DNA of 20,219 nucleotides from an uncultured Gammaproteobacteria bacterium (GCA_947258805.1 CAMYJV010000098.1:1-20219), one strand, 5' to 3'. Shown: positions 7,541 to 16,505, counted from the first letter of the stretch. Program-made: numbers and translations. The notes: a model not told the origin generated them from the letters alone.

Positions 7541-8578
7541 TCAGGCGCGGCGCAGGTTGCGCTCACGAAACTCGCTGGGTGACACCCCGGTCCAGTTGCG
7601 AAACGCACGGGAAAAACTGCTCACATCGGCGAAACCGAGCAGGTAGGTCACCTCGCTGACGGAGTGGCGACCCTGGCGCATGTATTGTTCCGCCAGTTCG
7701 TTGCGGGTCTCGTTCAGCAGGATCCGGTAACTGGTGCCGCGGGCCGCGAGCTTGCTCTGCAGCGAGCGCTCGCTCATGTTGAGCCGCGCGGCCGTCGCTT
7801 CCTTGCTGCACTCGCCCGACGGCAAAAGCTCCACGATCAGCGCGCGCAGTCGCGTAATGATGTCTTCCTTGTCCATTCGCGCGAGCAGGTTCATGACGAC
7901 CTCGTCGTTTCTGCGCGCAAGCTCGGCATTGGCTGCCGGCAGGTCAGCATGCATATCTGCCGGGGAAAAAATCAGGCGGTTCGCGTCGCAGCCAAAGGTG
8001 ACTTCGGCGCCAAAATACTGCTCGAAACGCTGCCCATTGCGCTGGGGCAGCGGGCGCGTCAGGCAGACACCCAGCGGCTTGAAGTCGGGCCGGTAGATCT
8101 CGCGGACATAGCGCAGAATCGTTGCCATCCACGCGTCTTGCGGATAGTGCTGTTCGCCCTGCTGGGTGGGCACCATCACCAGGCGGTATTCGCTGGCGGT
8201 CCGCTCGAGCTGCGATTCCGCATTGGTCGACACCAGGCGGAAATAGCGCACGATGCGCCGGCAGAAAGACTCGAGCGTGCTGCTGGCAAACAGCGAGTAG
8301 CCGAGTGCGTGCATCGTGGTCGGGTGCACGAAGTCGGCGATACGCAGCCCGAACGACGGATCATCCGTCGCGTCGCGAATGAGCTCGTACACGTGGGACA
8401 TCTGCGAAATGGGGAACCGGGCCGTGGAATTGCGGAGGTCTCCAATTTTGATGCCGGCCTCGGCAAAGAGCTCCTCGCTGTTCAGCCCGGTGGCATCACA
8501 GGCCTGCGCCACCGCGGCCACCCAGCCGGCGATGACATTGGGTTCCTGGCTGTCGTAGATCTTTTGGGCGGCTTCCAT
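7541..8578 (-). CDS. AraC-family transcriptional regulator
   Basis: This 345-residue regulator has a long N-terminal sensing domain of the arabinose-binding/OruR type (roughly residues 15-220) and a C-terminal AraC double helix-turn-helix (roughly 255-340). The second helix-turn-helix shows the family signature: SEVTYLLGFADVSSFSRAF, then the W-x-G-V-S-P-S-E-F-R ending. Members of this subgroup respond to small molecules such as amino acids or lipids. It is divergent from the Tat/GMC pair, with only 86 bp between the starts, so that pair is the most likely target. It may also control the small gene downstream or the adjacent molybdoenzyme operon. No strong Shine-Dalgarno sequence precedes the ATG, but the MEAAQKIYD start fits the length of the family. 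Confidence 0.92.
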   Translation of the reverse strand: MEAAQKIYDSQEPNVIAGWVAAVAQACDATGLNSEELFAEAGIKIGDLRNSTARFPISQMSHVYELIRDATDDPSFGLRIADFVHPTTMHALGYSLFASSTLESFCRRIVRYFRLVSTNAESQLERTASEYRLVMVPTQQGEQHYPQDAWMATILRYVREIYRPDFKPLGVCLTRPLPQRNGQRFEQYFGAEVTFGCDANRLIFSPADMHADLPAANAELARRNDEVVMNLLARMDKEDIITRLRALIVELLPSGECSKEATAARLNMSERSLQSKLAARGTSYRILLNETRNELAEQYMRQGRHSVSEVTYLLGFADVSSFSRAFRNWTGVSPSEFRERNLRRA

Positions 8579-8613
8579 GGACTGCTTTTGGCACCACAGC
8601 GACTGCGCGCTGC

Positions 8614-8643
8614 TTGGCGACTATCTAATTCTTCCCGTATTCT
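8614..8643 (+). promoter_or_regulatory. Candidate sigma-70 promoter for the Tat/GMC pair
   Basis: Within the 86-bp divergent spacer, TTGGCG (8614-8619) and TATTCT (8638-8643) are separated by 18 bp and end 21 bp before the ATG at 8665. The spacer is distinctly AT-richer than its surroundings. The weak -35 would fit an activator-dependent promoter, with the divergently encoded AraC protein as the obvious candidate. This is prediction from pattern only. Confidence 0.4.
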
Positions 8644-8664
8644 AGACGATTATGCGGGGTATCT

Positions 8665-9225
8665 ATGCCTGTTTCTGACCGCAGGACTTTTCTTCGGGGT
8701 GCCGGCGTGGGCCTGCTCGGGTTCACGGTGGCCGGCGCCCGGGTGTTTCTCACGCCGGCCGAAGCGCGGGCCGCGGACGCCGAGCTGCAGATCCTGTCGA
8801 CAACCGAAGCCGCCAGCCTGGAGGCCGTTGGCGAGGCCTTCGCGCCCGGCGCTGCAAAAGCCGGCATCGCCTGGTTCGTCGATCAGCAACTGACGGTGCC
8901 GCCGAACGATTCGCTGCTGATGGCGAGATATTTCAACGTGCCGCCGCCGTATGCCGATTTCTACCGTGAGAGCCTGGCTGCACTTAACGGGTTCAGCAGG
9001 GTCCGCCACGAGGAGGACTTCGCCGACCTCGATAACGACACCGCAACACAGTTGTTGCGGGAATTGCTGACCGGCGAGCCGGACGGCTGGCAGGGACCGC
9101 CGGCCCTGCTCGTCTACCTGGTTCTGCGCAACGACGCGGTGGATGTCGTCTACGGCACGCCCGAAGGTATCGAGAGCCTGGGCGTGCCCTACATGGCGCA
9201 CATCAGGCCGCCGGCGAAGTGGTGA
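8665..9225 (+). CDS. Tat-exported gluconate 2-dehydrogenase subunit 3-like protein
   Basis: This 186-residue small subunit accompanies GMC-type membrane dehydrogenases. Residues 4-10 give SDRRTFLRG, a clear twin-arginine motif, followed by a hydrophobic stretch (GAGVGLLGFTVAG) and an Ala-rich probable cleavage region near AEARAADA (about 30-37). The mature part matches the general shape of gluconate 2-dehydrogenase subunit 3: LQILSTTEAASLEAVGEAFAP, then paired helices, ending in GVPYMAHIRPP. In such pairs the small subunit carries the Tat signal and takes the unsignalled GMC flavoprotein to the periplasm. Its stop overlaps the next start as GTGA, indicating coupled translation. The cytochrome c subunit that often completes these enzymes is not encoded nearby. 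Confidence 0.82.
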   Translation: MPVSDRRTFLRGAGVGLLGFTVAGARVFLTPAEARAADAELQILSTTEAASLEAVGEAFAPGAAKAGIAWFVDQQLTVPPNDSLLMARYFNVPPPYADFYRESLAALNGFSRVRHEEDFADLDNDTATQLLRELLTGEPDGWQGPPALLVYLVLRNDAVDVVYGTPEGIESLGVPYMAHIRPPAKW

Positions 9226-10792
9226 CGACGGTGGCGATCACGGAAACGGATGTCGCGATTGTCGGGGCCGGTGCAGCCGGCTCGGTGTTCGCCGCTCTGC
9301 TGGCCGAGGCCGGCAAGCGGGTGCACATATTGGAAACCGGTCCGGCGCGCGAACTCGACGATCTCTACAGCTCGCAAATCTGGGCCCGCAAGCTCAAGTG
9401 GGCCGAGCCCCACGTGCCGGAGGTTAATCCGCAGGACTCCCTGAGCTTTAATTTCAACGCCGGCCGCGGCGTGGGCGGCGCCGCGGTTCACCACTACGGG
9501 GTATGGCCACGCTTCCACGAAAACGATTTCAAGGAACGGTCGGAATTCGGCAAGGGCCTGGACTGGCCGCTGGAATATGCCGACCTCCGCCCGTGGTATG
9601 ACCGCGTGCAGACGGACGTCGGCGTGGCAGGCGATGCCGACGCGGAAATCTGGCGACCGCCCGGCGACCCCTATCCCCTGCCGCCGGTGCCGCGCTTCGC
9701 GCAGGGCCAGATACTGGCCAAGGGTTTCGAGAAAGCCGGACTCAATGTGGCACCGGTGCCGGTAGCTATCCTAACGCGTCCCTACCAGGGCCGGCCTGCC
9801 TGCATCTGGGATGGCTGGTGTGACGCGGGCTGCCCGACGGGCGCGCTGGGGTGGTGTACCTGCCCCGTGCCCGCAAGGCGGGCGCGACCATCCAGGCTGA
9901 TAGCCACGTGACGCGCGTGCTGAGCAATGCCAGGGGCGATCGGGTCACCGGCGTCGAGTACTACGACCAGGACGGGGAACGTCACGAACTGCGCGCAAAA
10001 CTCGTGGTGTTGACGGCGTTCACCATCGAGAACGTGCGCATTTTGCTCAATTCTGCCGCCGGCAAGAAAGGCCAGGCGCTGGCTAACTCTAGCGGCCGCG
10101 TCGGCGCTTATCTCATGTCTCACCCCGGCGTGATTCACTCCGGCCTGTTCGATGACGACACGCAAAATCATCTTGGCATCAGCGGCGGGCAGATCATCAA
10201 CCAGGACCACTTCGACAAGACCGGCGGCGACGGTGCCTTCGGCAGCCGGCAGTGGATCGGCGGCCTTGCACTAAAACCCAACGATCTGCTCGGCATCGCA
10301 ATGTCCCGCGTGGACATCATCGGCGCTGAGCTCGAGCCCTTCATGCAACGCGCGGCGAAAAAACTCGCCCAGATCGTGTCGATTACCGAAGATCAGCCGC
10401 TGGAGCAAAATCGCGTCGAGCTGGCGGATGAAAAGGATGCGTTCGGCTACCGGCTGGCCCGGATCCGCTACCGGACCAGTCCGGACGGCATGGGCCTGTG
10501 GAAGCAGGCGGCGAAAGAAGGCCTGGAAATCATGCAGGCGGCCGGTGCAAAGGACGCGTGGCACGGACCGAAAGTGTCGCAGCACATCATGGGCGGCACG
10601 GTGATGGGTGATAACCCACAGAGGTCAGTGACCAACAGTTACGGCCAGGCCCACGATGTGGATAACCTGTTTCTCGGCGGCGGCGGCCTGTTCCCTACCA
10701 GCTCGGCGGTGAACTCCACGTTCACCATTCACGCCATCGCGATGCGCTCGGCAGATTACCTGGTTAACAACTGGGCAGCGCTGACCGACTGA
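9222..10792 (+). pseudogene. GMC-family oxidoreductase, frameshifted
   Basis: Two abutting frames together make one glucose-methanol-choline flavoprotein of about 520 residues. The first part (GTG at 9222, or 9219, to a stop at 9911) has the FAD motif GAGAAG near residue 16, the GRGVGGAAVHHYG flavin loop and CDAGCPTGAL. Sense is lost just after 9848. The second part is in a different frame from about 9851 (VVYLPRARKAGATI) and carries the C-terminal signature SQHIMGGTVMG, then LFPTSSAVNSTFTIHAIA. In homologues I recall a few residues linking GAL to VVYLPRA, so a small out-of-frame deletion of about 10 nt fits best. It partners the preceding Tat subunit, and the substrate is probably a polyol, sugar acid or alcohol. 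If the shift is a sequencing error, the gene is intact. Confidence 0.85.
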
Positions 10793-10802
10793 AGCGGAGC
10801 AC

Positions 10803-11900
10803 TCAAAACGCGGCGTGGCCAGTGAGTTCCTTGCCCACCACGAGCTGGTGCACTGACTCCGTACCCTCGTAGGTAATCACGCTTTCCAGGTTCAGCATGT
10901 GCCGGATCGGCACGTACTCGGCGCTGATGCCGCTGCCGCCCAGCATGTCGCGGGCGTCGCGGGCGATGTCCAGGGCCATGCGCACGTTGTTCCACTTGGC
11001 GAGCGAAACCTGCGCCGGGTCGACCTTGCCCGCATCTTTCAGGCGACCGAGTCGCAGCGCCAGCAGCTGCGCCATGGTGATCTGGCGGGCCATTTCCGCC
11101 AGGCGCGACTGGATGAGCTGCGTGTGGGACAGCGGGCGGCCGAACAGTTCGCGGGTCTCGGTGTAATCCAGCATTTCCGCCAGGCAGGCCTGCGCGGCAC
11201 CGATGGGGCCCCAGCAGATGCCGTAGCGCGCCTGGTTCAGGCAGCTCAGCGGACCGCGTAATGACGACACACCCGGCAATACATTCGCCTCGGGTACCCG
11301 GACGTTGTCGAAGAACAGCGCCGCGGTCACCTTGGTGATCCACATCTTCGAACCGTTCAGGATCCAGTCGCTGCCATCCCGTTTCGCATGAGTTTTCATA
11401 TTGCCCGGATCCGAACCGCCGTGGGGCTCGGTCAGACCGAAGCAACCGATGGCCTCGCCGCGGGCCATGGCCGGCAGCCAGCGCTCTTTCTGCTCGTCGG
11501 AACCGAAAGTGTAAATCGGGTACATGCACAGACTGCTCTGTACCGACACGAAACTGCGGAGGCCGCTGTCGCCACGCTCCAGCTCCTGGCAGATCAGGCC
11601 GTAGCTCACTGCATTCAGGCCGGCGCAGTCATAGCCGTGCAGGCTGCTGCCGAGCAGACCCAGCGCCGCAACTTCCGGAATCAGCTCCTTGGGAAAACGG
11701 TGCTGTTCGAAGCTTTCGCGGATGACCGGCAACACCTGGTCGTCGACAAAGCGCGCCACGGTGTCCTGCACCATGATCTCTTCTTCGCTCAGCATGGAGC
11801 GGACGTCAAACAGGTCGAGCGGGTTCAGGGCGCTCACGGACGTCGCTGCCTTGCGGTCGCCGCCCTGAGCCGCGCTGTCGACGGGATTAGTTGCACTCAT
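10803..11900 (-). CDS. Glutaryl-CoA-dehydrogenase-like acyl-CoA dehydrogenase with internal deletion
   Basis: This 365-residue acyl-CoA dehydrogenase most resembles the glutaryl-CoA dehydrogenase branch. Seen are GCFGLTEPHGGSDPGNM (152-168), GPLSCLNQARYGI (216-228), FGRPL, the CoA-side DMLGGSGIS (318-326) and the catalytic-base block TYEGTESVHQL with E345. The N-terminus has about 25 extra low-complexity residues. In the middle, NGSKMWIT (182-189) runs directly into KVTAALFFDNVRVPE. The family normally has roughly 45 residues here, forming part of the beta domain that packs on FAD. The reading frame is kept. The product may therefore be inactive, or bases may be missing from the sequence. The start is supported by AGGAGA seven nt upstream. 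It is last in the hydroxylase operon and converges on the GMC gene with 10 bp between stops. Confidence 0.85.
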   Translation of the reverse strand: MSATNPVDSAAQGGDRKAATSVSALNPLDLFDVRSMLSEEEIMVQDTVARFVDDQVLPVIRESFEQHRFPKELIPEVAALGLLGSSLHGYDCAGLNAVSYGLICQELERGDSGLRSFVSVQSSLCMYPIYTFGSDEQKERWLPAMARGEAIGCFGLTEPHGGSDPGNMKTHAKRDGSDWILNGSKMWITKVTAALFFDNVRVPEANVLPGVSSLRGPLSCLNQARYGICWGPIGAAQACLAEMLDYTETRELFGRPLSHTQLIQSRLAEMARQITMAQLLALRLGRLKDAGKVDPAQVSLAKWNNVRMALDIARDARDMLGGSGISAEYVPIRHMLNLESVITYEGTESVHQLVVGKELTGHAAF

Positions 11901-11951
11901 GAGATTCTCCTGACGGGGCGGGAACGCAGCGCACCCGCGACTTTGCTGGCC

Positions 11952-14363
11952 TCAGCCGACGCTGACGGCGGAATCCCGGTTCGGATTCTTCAGCAGCCCG
12001 AAGACCGCGGGCGGCGACACAAAACTGTCTGTCACGATCACGCCCGCGCCGTGCAATGCGTCCTGCACCGCTGCAGACATCGTGTGCACCGGGGCGCCGC
12101 CACCCTCGCCCATGCCCTTGGCACCGCTGTAGGAGAAAGGTGACGGGGTCTCGATGTTGCCGTAGGCCACGCTCGGCATATTCATGGAGGTAATCGGGCA
12201 GTAATCGCTGAACGTAGCCGTCAGCAGATTGCCGTCCTCGTCGTACTGGAAGGCCTCCATGATCGAGGCACCGATGCCGTGACAGGTGGCACCGTGCACC
12301 TGCCCTGCAGCGATCTGCGGATTGATTACCGTGCCGCAGTCGTCGACCGCCGCATAGGCCAGCGTGTTCACCCGGCACGTGGCCGGATTGATTTCCACAA
12401 CCGCGATGTGCAGCTGGGCCGCATACGTCAGCGTCAAGTTCCCGAACTTCTTTTCCACGTCCGGAACGTTGAACGGCGGCCGGTAGACATGGCGCACATT
12501 CAGCGTGACGTCTTCAAGAGCACCCGCGAGCACCGCATTGTTGTTGTTCACGATGTTGCTGAGATACCAGTAGTTCACGGACTTGTCTGTGCCCTTCACC
12601 TTCAGCTCGGGGCCCTCTTCGCCTACGCCAAATTCCAGGTCTTCCTCGGCAGCCTCCAGCAGGAAGCCCGCGAGTTGGCGCATCTCCAACTTCAGTTTCT
12701 GACACGCGCCGTGCACGGCCGACAGGCCCGTCACTGCGAACTGGCTCGCGTAGCTGCCCGAATGGCCGACAAAGGTATTCCAGTTGGTGTCAAAGCCGGA
12801 CCGCACATGGACCATCGCGGGGTCGATATTGAGTTCGTCGGCCACCACCTGCGCCGCAGAGGTCTCGTGGCCCTGGCCGGAGGGTCCGGTGCCCATCGTC
12901 ACGACCACCGCACCATCGAAATCCAGACGGATGATGCAGGCCTCCGAATTACCGGAGAACGGCAGGTACGGATTCATGATCTGGGCCTGACCGAAATTGT
13001 TCGTGCCGGAGTCCAGCGTCGTGCCGATACCAATCCCGACATGCTTGCCTTCGGCGCGGGCCTGATCGCGGTAGGCCACCCACTTGTCCCAGTCAACCAG
13101 CTTCTTCGCCTTCTCGAGCATCGCCGGGTAGTTGCCGGAGTCGTACACGCAGCCGTTCGGTGTTTCGTACGGAAACTCGGTGATGTAGTTCTTCAAACGC
13201 ATTTCGTCGGCCGGGATGCCCAGTTCGTGGGCGCAGATATCGACCACGCGCTCCATGAACCACAGCTGCTGCATGCGCGAGTAGCCACGGTTCGGCACCA
13301 CGGGGCACTTGTTCGTGAGCGCCTGGTTCATGTCGATGCGGATGTTGCGCAGCTTGTAGGTTGCCGCCAGCACCTGGGAGAAAATCACGCAGCCAAGCGG
13401 CTCGTAGCGCGTGTAGGCACCGCAATCGTCAAGATGCCGCGAGCGTAGCGCGGTGATTACACCATCCTTGTCCAGGGCCACTTCCGTGTCTACGTAGGTC
13501 CGCTCGTTGCCGTGCCCGGCCGCCAGCATGTGCTCGGTGCGGATCTCCGACCACTTAACCCGTCGCCCACCGGTCTTCTTCGAAGCCAGCGCGGCCAGCG
13601 CCATGTAGACGTAGTTCCAGATCTTATTGCCGAAAGCCCCACCGACGTCGTAGGTGCGCACACGCACCTTCTCGATCGGCAAGCGCAGCCCGGGCGAGAG
13701 CAGTTGCTTCGCGAAGCCCGGGAAGTTGTTGTTGCAGAGGAACTCGACGGTGCCCTGGCGGGTCCACTCCGCCACGCAGGCATTATTTTCCAGCGGCGTG
13801 CTCGAGTAGCGGTGAAAGTGCAGCCGGTCGATCTTGACCACGTGCGCCGCGTCGGCGAAGGCCTTGTCTACGTCGCCATACTCGTAGATACCGTGCCAGG
13901 TACGGTTAGAGCCGATGTTGTCGTGGACGAGGATCTGATCCTTCAATGCGTCTTCGACGTCCAGTACCGCATCGAGCATGTCGTAGTCGACCTCGATCAG
14001 TTCCGCGGCATCCATGGCCAGCGCCACTGTCTCCGCAGCCACCGCGGCCACCGGCTCACCCTGGAAGTGGACCTTGTCACGGGCCAGCGGGTAATCCTGG
14101 ATATTGGCAGCGGGCTCCGGTCCGAGCTGCATGTACGGGTCACAGTGCTCGAGGACGTCCTTGCCCGTCAGCACGCAGGCCACGCCGGGCAGCGCTTCCG
14201 CGGCCGATGTATCGATGCTGTTGATCCTGGCGTGTGCGTAAGGCGAACGCAAAATGTACAGCTGCAGCATCCCCTCACCGAGCTCATCGTCGGTGAACAG
14301 GCCCTGACCGCGAATCAGGCGGTCATCTTCTTTACGACGCGGTGATTTACCGACCCAGCTCAT
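11952..14363 (-). CDS. Xanthine dehydrogenase-family molybdopterin-binding large subunit
   Basis: This 803-residue catalytic subunit of a CoxL/aldehyde oxidoreductase-type hydroxylase would insert water-derived oxygen into a C-H bond at a Mo-cytosine-dinucleotide centre. Motifs seen are PLENNACVAEW (190-200), GGAFGNK (241-247), N-R-G-Y-S-R (358-363) where CO dehydrogenase has AYRCSFR and type II enzymes AYRGAGR, GPSGQGHETS in the cofactor-binding region, and GAKGMGEGGG with the probable base E753. The lack of the CO-dehydrogenase Cys loop argues against CO oxidation. AAGGAG lies five nt before the ATG. FAD, 2Fe-2S and CoxG-like genes precede it on the same strand, so the alpha-beta-gamma enzyme is complete. 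The substrate is unknown; N-heterocycles, aldehydes and acyl-CoAs are possible for this family. Confidence 0.93.
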   Translation of the reverse strand: MSWVGKSPRRKEDDRLIRGQGLFTDDELGEGMLQLYILRSPYAHARINSIDTSAAEALPGVACVLTGKDVLEHCDPYMQLGPEPAANIQDYPLARDKVHFQGEPVAAVAAETVALAMDAAELIEVDYDMLDAVLDVEDALKDQILVHDNIGSNRTWHGIYEYGDVDKAFADAAHVVKIDRLHFHRYSSTPLENNACVAEWTRQGTVEFLCNNNFPGFAKQLLSPGLRLPIEKVRVRTYDVGGAFGNKIWNYVYMALAALASKKTGGRRVKWSEIRTEHMLAAGHGNERTYVDTEVALDKDGVITALRSRHLDDCGAYTRYEPLGCVIFSQVLAATYKLRNIRIDMNQALTNKCPVVPNRGYSRMQQLWFMERVVDICAHELGIPADEMRLKNYITEFPYETPNGCVYDSGNYPAMLEKAKKLVDWDKWVAYRDQARAEGKHVGIGIGTTLDSGTNNFGQAQIMNPYLPFSGNSEACIIRLDFDGAVVVTMGTGPSGQGHETSAAQVVADELNIDPAMVHVRSGFDTNWNTFVGHSGSYASQFAVTGLSAVHGACQKLKLEMRQLAGFLLEAAEEDLEFGVGEEGPELKVKGTDKSVNYWYLSNIVNNNNAVLAGALEDVTLNVRHVYRPPFNVPDVEKKFGNLTLTYAAQLHIAVVEINPATCRVNTLAYAAVDDCGTVINPQIAAGQVHGATCHGIGASIMEAFQYDEDGNLLTATFSDYCPITSMNMPSVAYGNIETPSPFSYSGAKGMGEGGGAPVHTMSAAVQDALHGAGVIVTDSFVSPPAVFGLLKNPNRDSAVSVG

Positions 14364-14392
14364 GACGTCTCCTTCACGACTCGTTCTATCCC

Positions 14393-14854
14393 TCAGCCCG
14401 CAGCGCCGCCTGGCGACAGCGCTGCCTGCAACGCGTCGACCAGCCGCTTGATATCCTTTTTGGCGATGGGCCGGATCAGCCCACCGGCCAGTGCGACCAG
14501 CTTGCCGAACATGCTCAGGTCACCGGCCCACTTGACCAGGGTTCCGCCACCCTCGGCATCCTCGAGGTCAAAAGACGTTTCGAGGTTAAAGGCACTGCCC
14601 ATGATCTTGCCTTTACCATCATAGGCTGCGTGCACGGGTGCCTGTTCGTCCTTCAAGGTCAACTCAACCTTTGCGCTGCCCCTGATCTTGCCGACGCCAA
14701 CCTTCACGGTGACATCACCGGTGCGGTCATCTTTCATTTCGAGGTTCTCGTAGGTCGGCAGGCAGGGCGCAAACTTGCGTGGGTCAGACAGGAATGCGTA
14801 GGCCTCCTCGGGTGATGAGGTGACTGTGAACTCTCCATTGAAATTGATCGCCAC
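14393..14854 (-). CDS. CoxG-like SRPBCC protein (hydroxylase accessory factor)
   Basis: This is a 153-residue CoxG-family protein. CoxG homologues accompany Mo hydroxylases; in CO dehydrogenase the protein anchors the enzyme at the membrane or binds lipophilic molecules. The SRPBCC fold is suggested by FNGEFTVTSSPEEAYAFLSDP at the start (given here as key positions 3-23), CLPTYENLEM, and the C-terminal amphipathic helix with DIKRLVDALQAAL. I place the start at the GTG at 14854 because GGGAGG lies 9 nt upstream and the preceding gene stops 4 nt away. The longer open frame overlapping the 2Fe-2S gene has shadow-like Arg-rich sequence. No membrane segment is obvious, although an LVALAGGLI stretch is hydrophobic. 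Confidence 0.88.
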   Translation of the reverse strand: MAINFNGEFTVTSSPEEAYAFLSDPRKFAPCLPTYENLEMKDDRTGDVTVKVGVGKIRGSAKVELTLKDEQAPVHAAYDGKGKIMGSAFNLETSFDLEDAEGGGTLVKWAGDLSMFGKLVALAGGLIRPIAKKDIKRLVDALQAALSPGGAAG

Positions 14855-14858
14855 GGCG

Positions 14859-15365
14859 CTAACCCTCCCGCATCTTGGCGGCGGCCGCCTCGATGGCTTT
14901 AAAGATGTTGTGATAGCCCGTGCAACGGCACAGGTTCCCCTGGATCCCCTTCCGAATCTGTTTCTCCGTGGGCGCAGCGTTCTGCTGTAACAGTGCAAGG
15001 GATGACATCAGCATGCCCGGCGTGCAGTAGCCGCACTGCAGGCCGTGGTGCTCGGAGAAAGCCGTCTGCAACGGATGCAGCTCGCCGTCTTTTTCCAGCC
15101 CCTCGACGGTCAGCACCTCACCGCCGTCCGCCTGCACCGCCAGCATGGTGCAGGATTTCACCGGCTCGCCGTCGAGCAGGATCGTGCAAGCGCCGCAATA
15201 CGTGGTATCGCAACCAATGTGCGTGCCGGTTAGCCGCAACTCTTCCCGTATGAACTGCACCAGCAGCATGCGTGGCTCGACTTCGCGCCGATACGCCCGA
15301 CCGTTCACCGTGACCTCCACGGCCACCTTGGCAATGTCCTGCGCTAGTGCTTCAGTAGTACTCAT
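14859..15365 (-). CDS. [2Fe-2S] small subunit of Mo hydroxylase (CoxS type)
   Basis: This 168-residue electron-transfer subunit carries two [2Fe-2S] clusters. The N-terminal plant-ferredoxin-type cluster has C52-x4-C57-x2-C60-x11-C72 ([10 protein letters not shown], then KSC). The C-terminal helical cluster has C111-x2-C114 (QCGYCTPGM) and C146-x-C148 ([11 protein letters not shown]), the complete family pattern. It passes electrons from the Mo site of the large subunit to FAD in the medium subunit. A strong GGAGGT lies five nt before the ATG, inside the end of the FAD gene, and the two genes overlap by 14 nt. Confidence 0.95.
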   Translation of the reverse strand: MSTTEALAQDIAKVAVEVTVNGRAYRREVEPRMLLVQFIREELRLTGTHIGCDTTYCGACTILLDGEPVKSCTMLAVQADGGEVLTVEGLEKDGELHPLQTAFSEHHGLQCGYCTPGMLMSSLALLQQNAAPTEKQIRKGIQGNLCRCTGYHNIFKAIEAAAAKMREG

Positions 15366-16245
15366 GGCTGACCTCCACCTGCTCGCCCGCGCAGCGCCGG
15401 CGCGCGATGCCGATGCCCCGCTTGACCAGCGTATTGATTAGCAATTGCTTGTATTCCGGCGTGCCGCGCTGATCGTCGATGGGGTCCGACTCGGCCACGG
15501 CCGCATCCGCGGCCAGGGCAATCACGTCGTCCGACAGCAGCTTGCCGCGCAGCTCGGCCTCCGCGCCCGTGGCGTGGATCGGCGTCAGCCCCGAAGAACC
15601 CAATGAGATGCGTACGTCCCTGCAATCGTCACCGTCCATGGTCAGCTGCACCCCCACCGAAGTCGTCGGATAGGCCGGCGCGCAGCGCTTGAAGCCCACG
15701 TATGCCCCGGCAGCGCCCTCTTCGGGTGCCGCGAAGCTGATGCCCGTTACGATTTCGCCGTCTCCGAGCGCGGTCAGGTACAGGTCTTCGACGAAGTCGT
15801 CGATGGGTACGGCACGCTTGCCGTTCGGCCCTTCGCAGTGGACCTGGGCGTCCAGCGTGATCAGCAGCGTCGGCCAGTCACAACTCGGATCCCCCGACGA
15901 CACGTTGCCGCCAATGGTGCCGCGGCTGCGCACCTGGTTATCCGCAATGCCGTTCGCGGCGTCCTTGAAAATCGGAATGGCCTCGGCCACCGGCGACCGC
16001 GCCAGGCGCGCATGGGTGGCCAGCGCGCCGAGCCGATACTCGCCTTTGGCGTGCTCGATGCCGTCCATGCCGGGAATCCGACCGAGATCCACCAGATCCG
16101 TCACCGTGTCGAAACGCGTTTTTAACAAGACCAGCAGAGACTGGCCCCCGGCCAGCGCGCGCACGCCTTCGCCGAGATCGCTGAGCAGGCTAATGGCCTC
16201 GGCGACCGAGCCGGCCCGGTGGTAGTTGAACGGTGCAGGGTACAT
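15352..16245 (-). CDS. FAD-binding medium subunit of Mo hydroxylase (CoxM type)
   Basis: This 297-residue subunit binds FAD and passes electrons to an acceptor. The two diagnostic FAD loops are present: AGGQS at 32-36 (LAGGQSLL) and TIGGN at 110-114 ([19 protein letters not shown]). The C-terminal CO-dehydrogenase flavoprotein domain follows, ending in [17 protein letters not shown], the usual family finish. It is first in the operon medium, small, CoxG, large, acyl-CoA dehydrogenase. A purine-rich GGGGAAACGAG precedes the ATG. The promoter must lie in the 420-bp spacer to the right. Confidence 0.94.
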   Translation of the reverse strand: MYPAPFNYHRAGSVAEAISLLSDLGEGVRALAGGQSLLVLLKTRFDTVTDLVDLGRIPGMDGIEHAKGEYRLGALATHARLARSPVAEAIPIFKDAANGIADNQVRSRGTIGGNVSSGDPSCDWPTLLITLDAQVHCEGPNGKRAVPIDDFVEDLYLTALGDGEIVTGISFAAPEEGAAGAYVGFKRCAPAYPTTSVGVQLTMDGDDCRDVRISLGSSGLTPIHATGAEAELRGKLLSDDVIALAADAAVAESDPIDDQRGTPEYKQLLINTLVKRGIGIARRRCAGEQVEVSHEYY

Positions 16246-16305
16246 AGGCTCGTTTCCCCGTTAGAGCTCTTGTGTCGATGGCGTTCCCGCCAGATTAGCC
16301 TGTCG

Positions 16306-16323
16306 AAAATAACACAATATTTT
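16306..16323. promoter_or_regulatory. AT-rich inverted repeat, candidate operator
   Basis: AAAATA and TATTTT form a perfect 6-bp inverted repeat separated by ACACAA. It is an AT island in very GC-rich DNA, 61 bp upstream of the leftward hydroxylase operon start. The position suits a transcription-factor site or the AT-rich core of a promoter (TATTTT on the minus strand is -10-like). No regulator gene lies next to it. Confidence 0.35.
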
Positions 16324-16505
16324 TGGCCGTCTGACCCCGTCGTCAGCAAAAGGCCCACTGGCCACCCCACCGTGCCGGAATGGCCAACGATCGGGCCGGT
16401 AAGGGCCATCGTCCTGCAGGCCAGGCCAATCTGCCAAGCGCAGGGGCAAAAATGCTAAGGGTATTGGGGTGATTTCGGAGCCGGGCGGCGTTTGCTAACG
16501 GGAGT

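Noticed and set aside
12279..13448. A 389-codon plus-strand frame opposite the Mo hydroxylase large subunit
   Set aside because: No ribosome site or recognisable domain, and the opposite strand has an intact 803-residue enzyme.
14855..14998. A longer CoxG start at 14998
   Set aside because: It would overlap the 2Fe-2S gene by 140 nt with Arg-rich sequence, whereas GTG at 14854 has a good ribosome site.
11952..16245. Calling the hydroxylase a carbon monoxide dehydrogenase
   Set aside because: Gene order and CoxG fit the superfamily, but the active-site AYRCSFR loop with its Cu-binding Cys is missing.
16280..16291. A GGCG/CGCC dyad as an operator
   Set aside because: Arms of only 4 bp are common by chance in GC-rich DNA.
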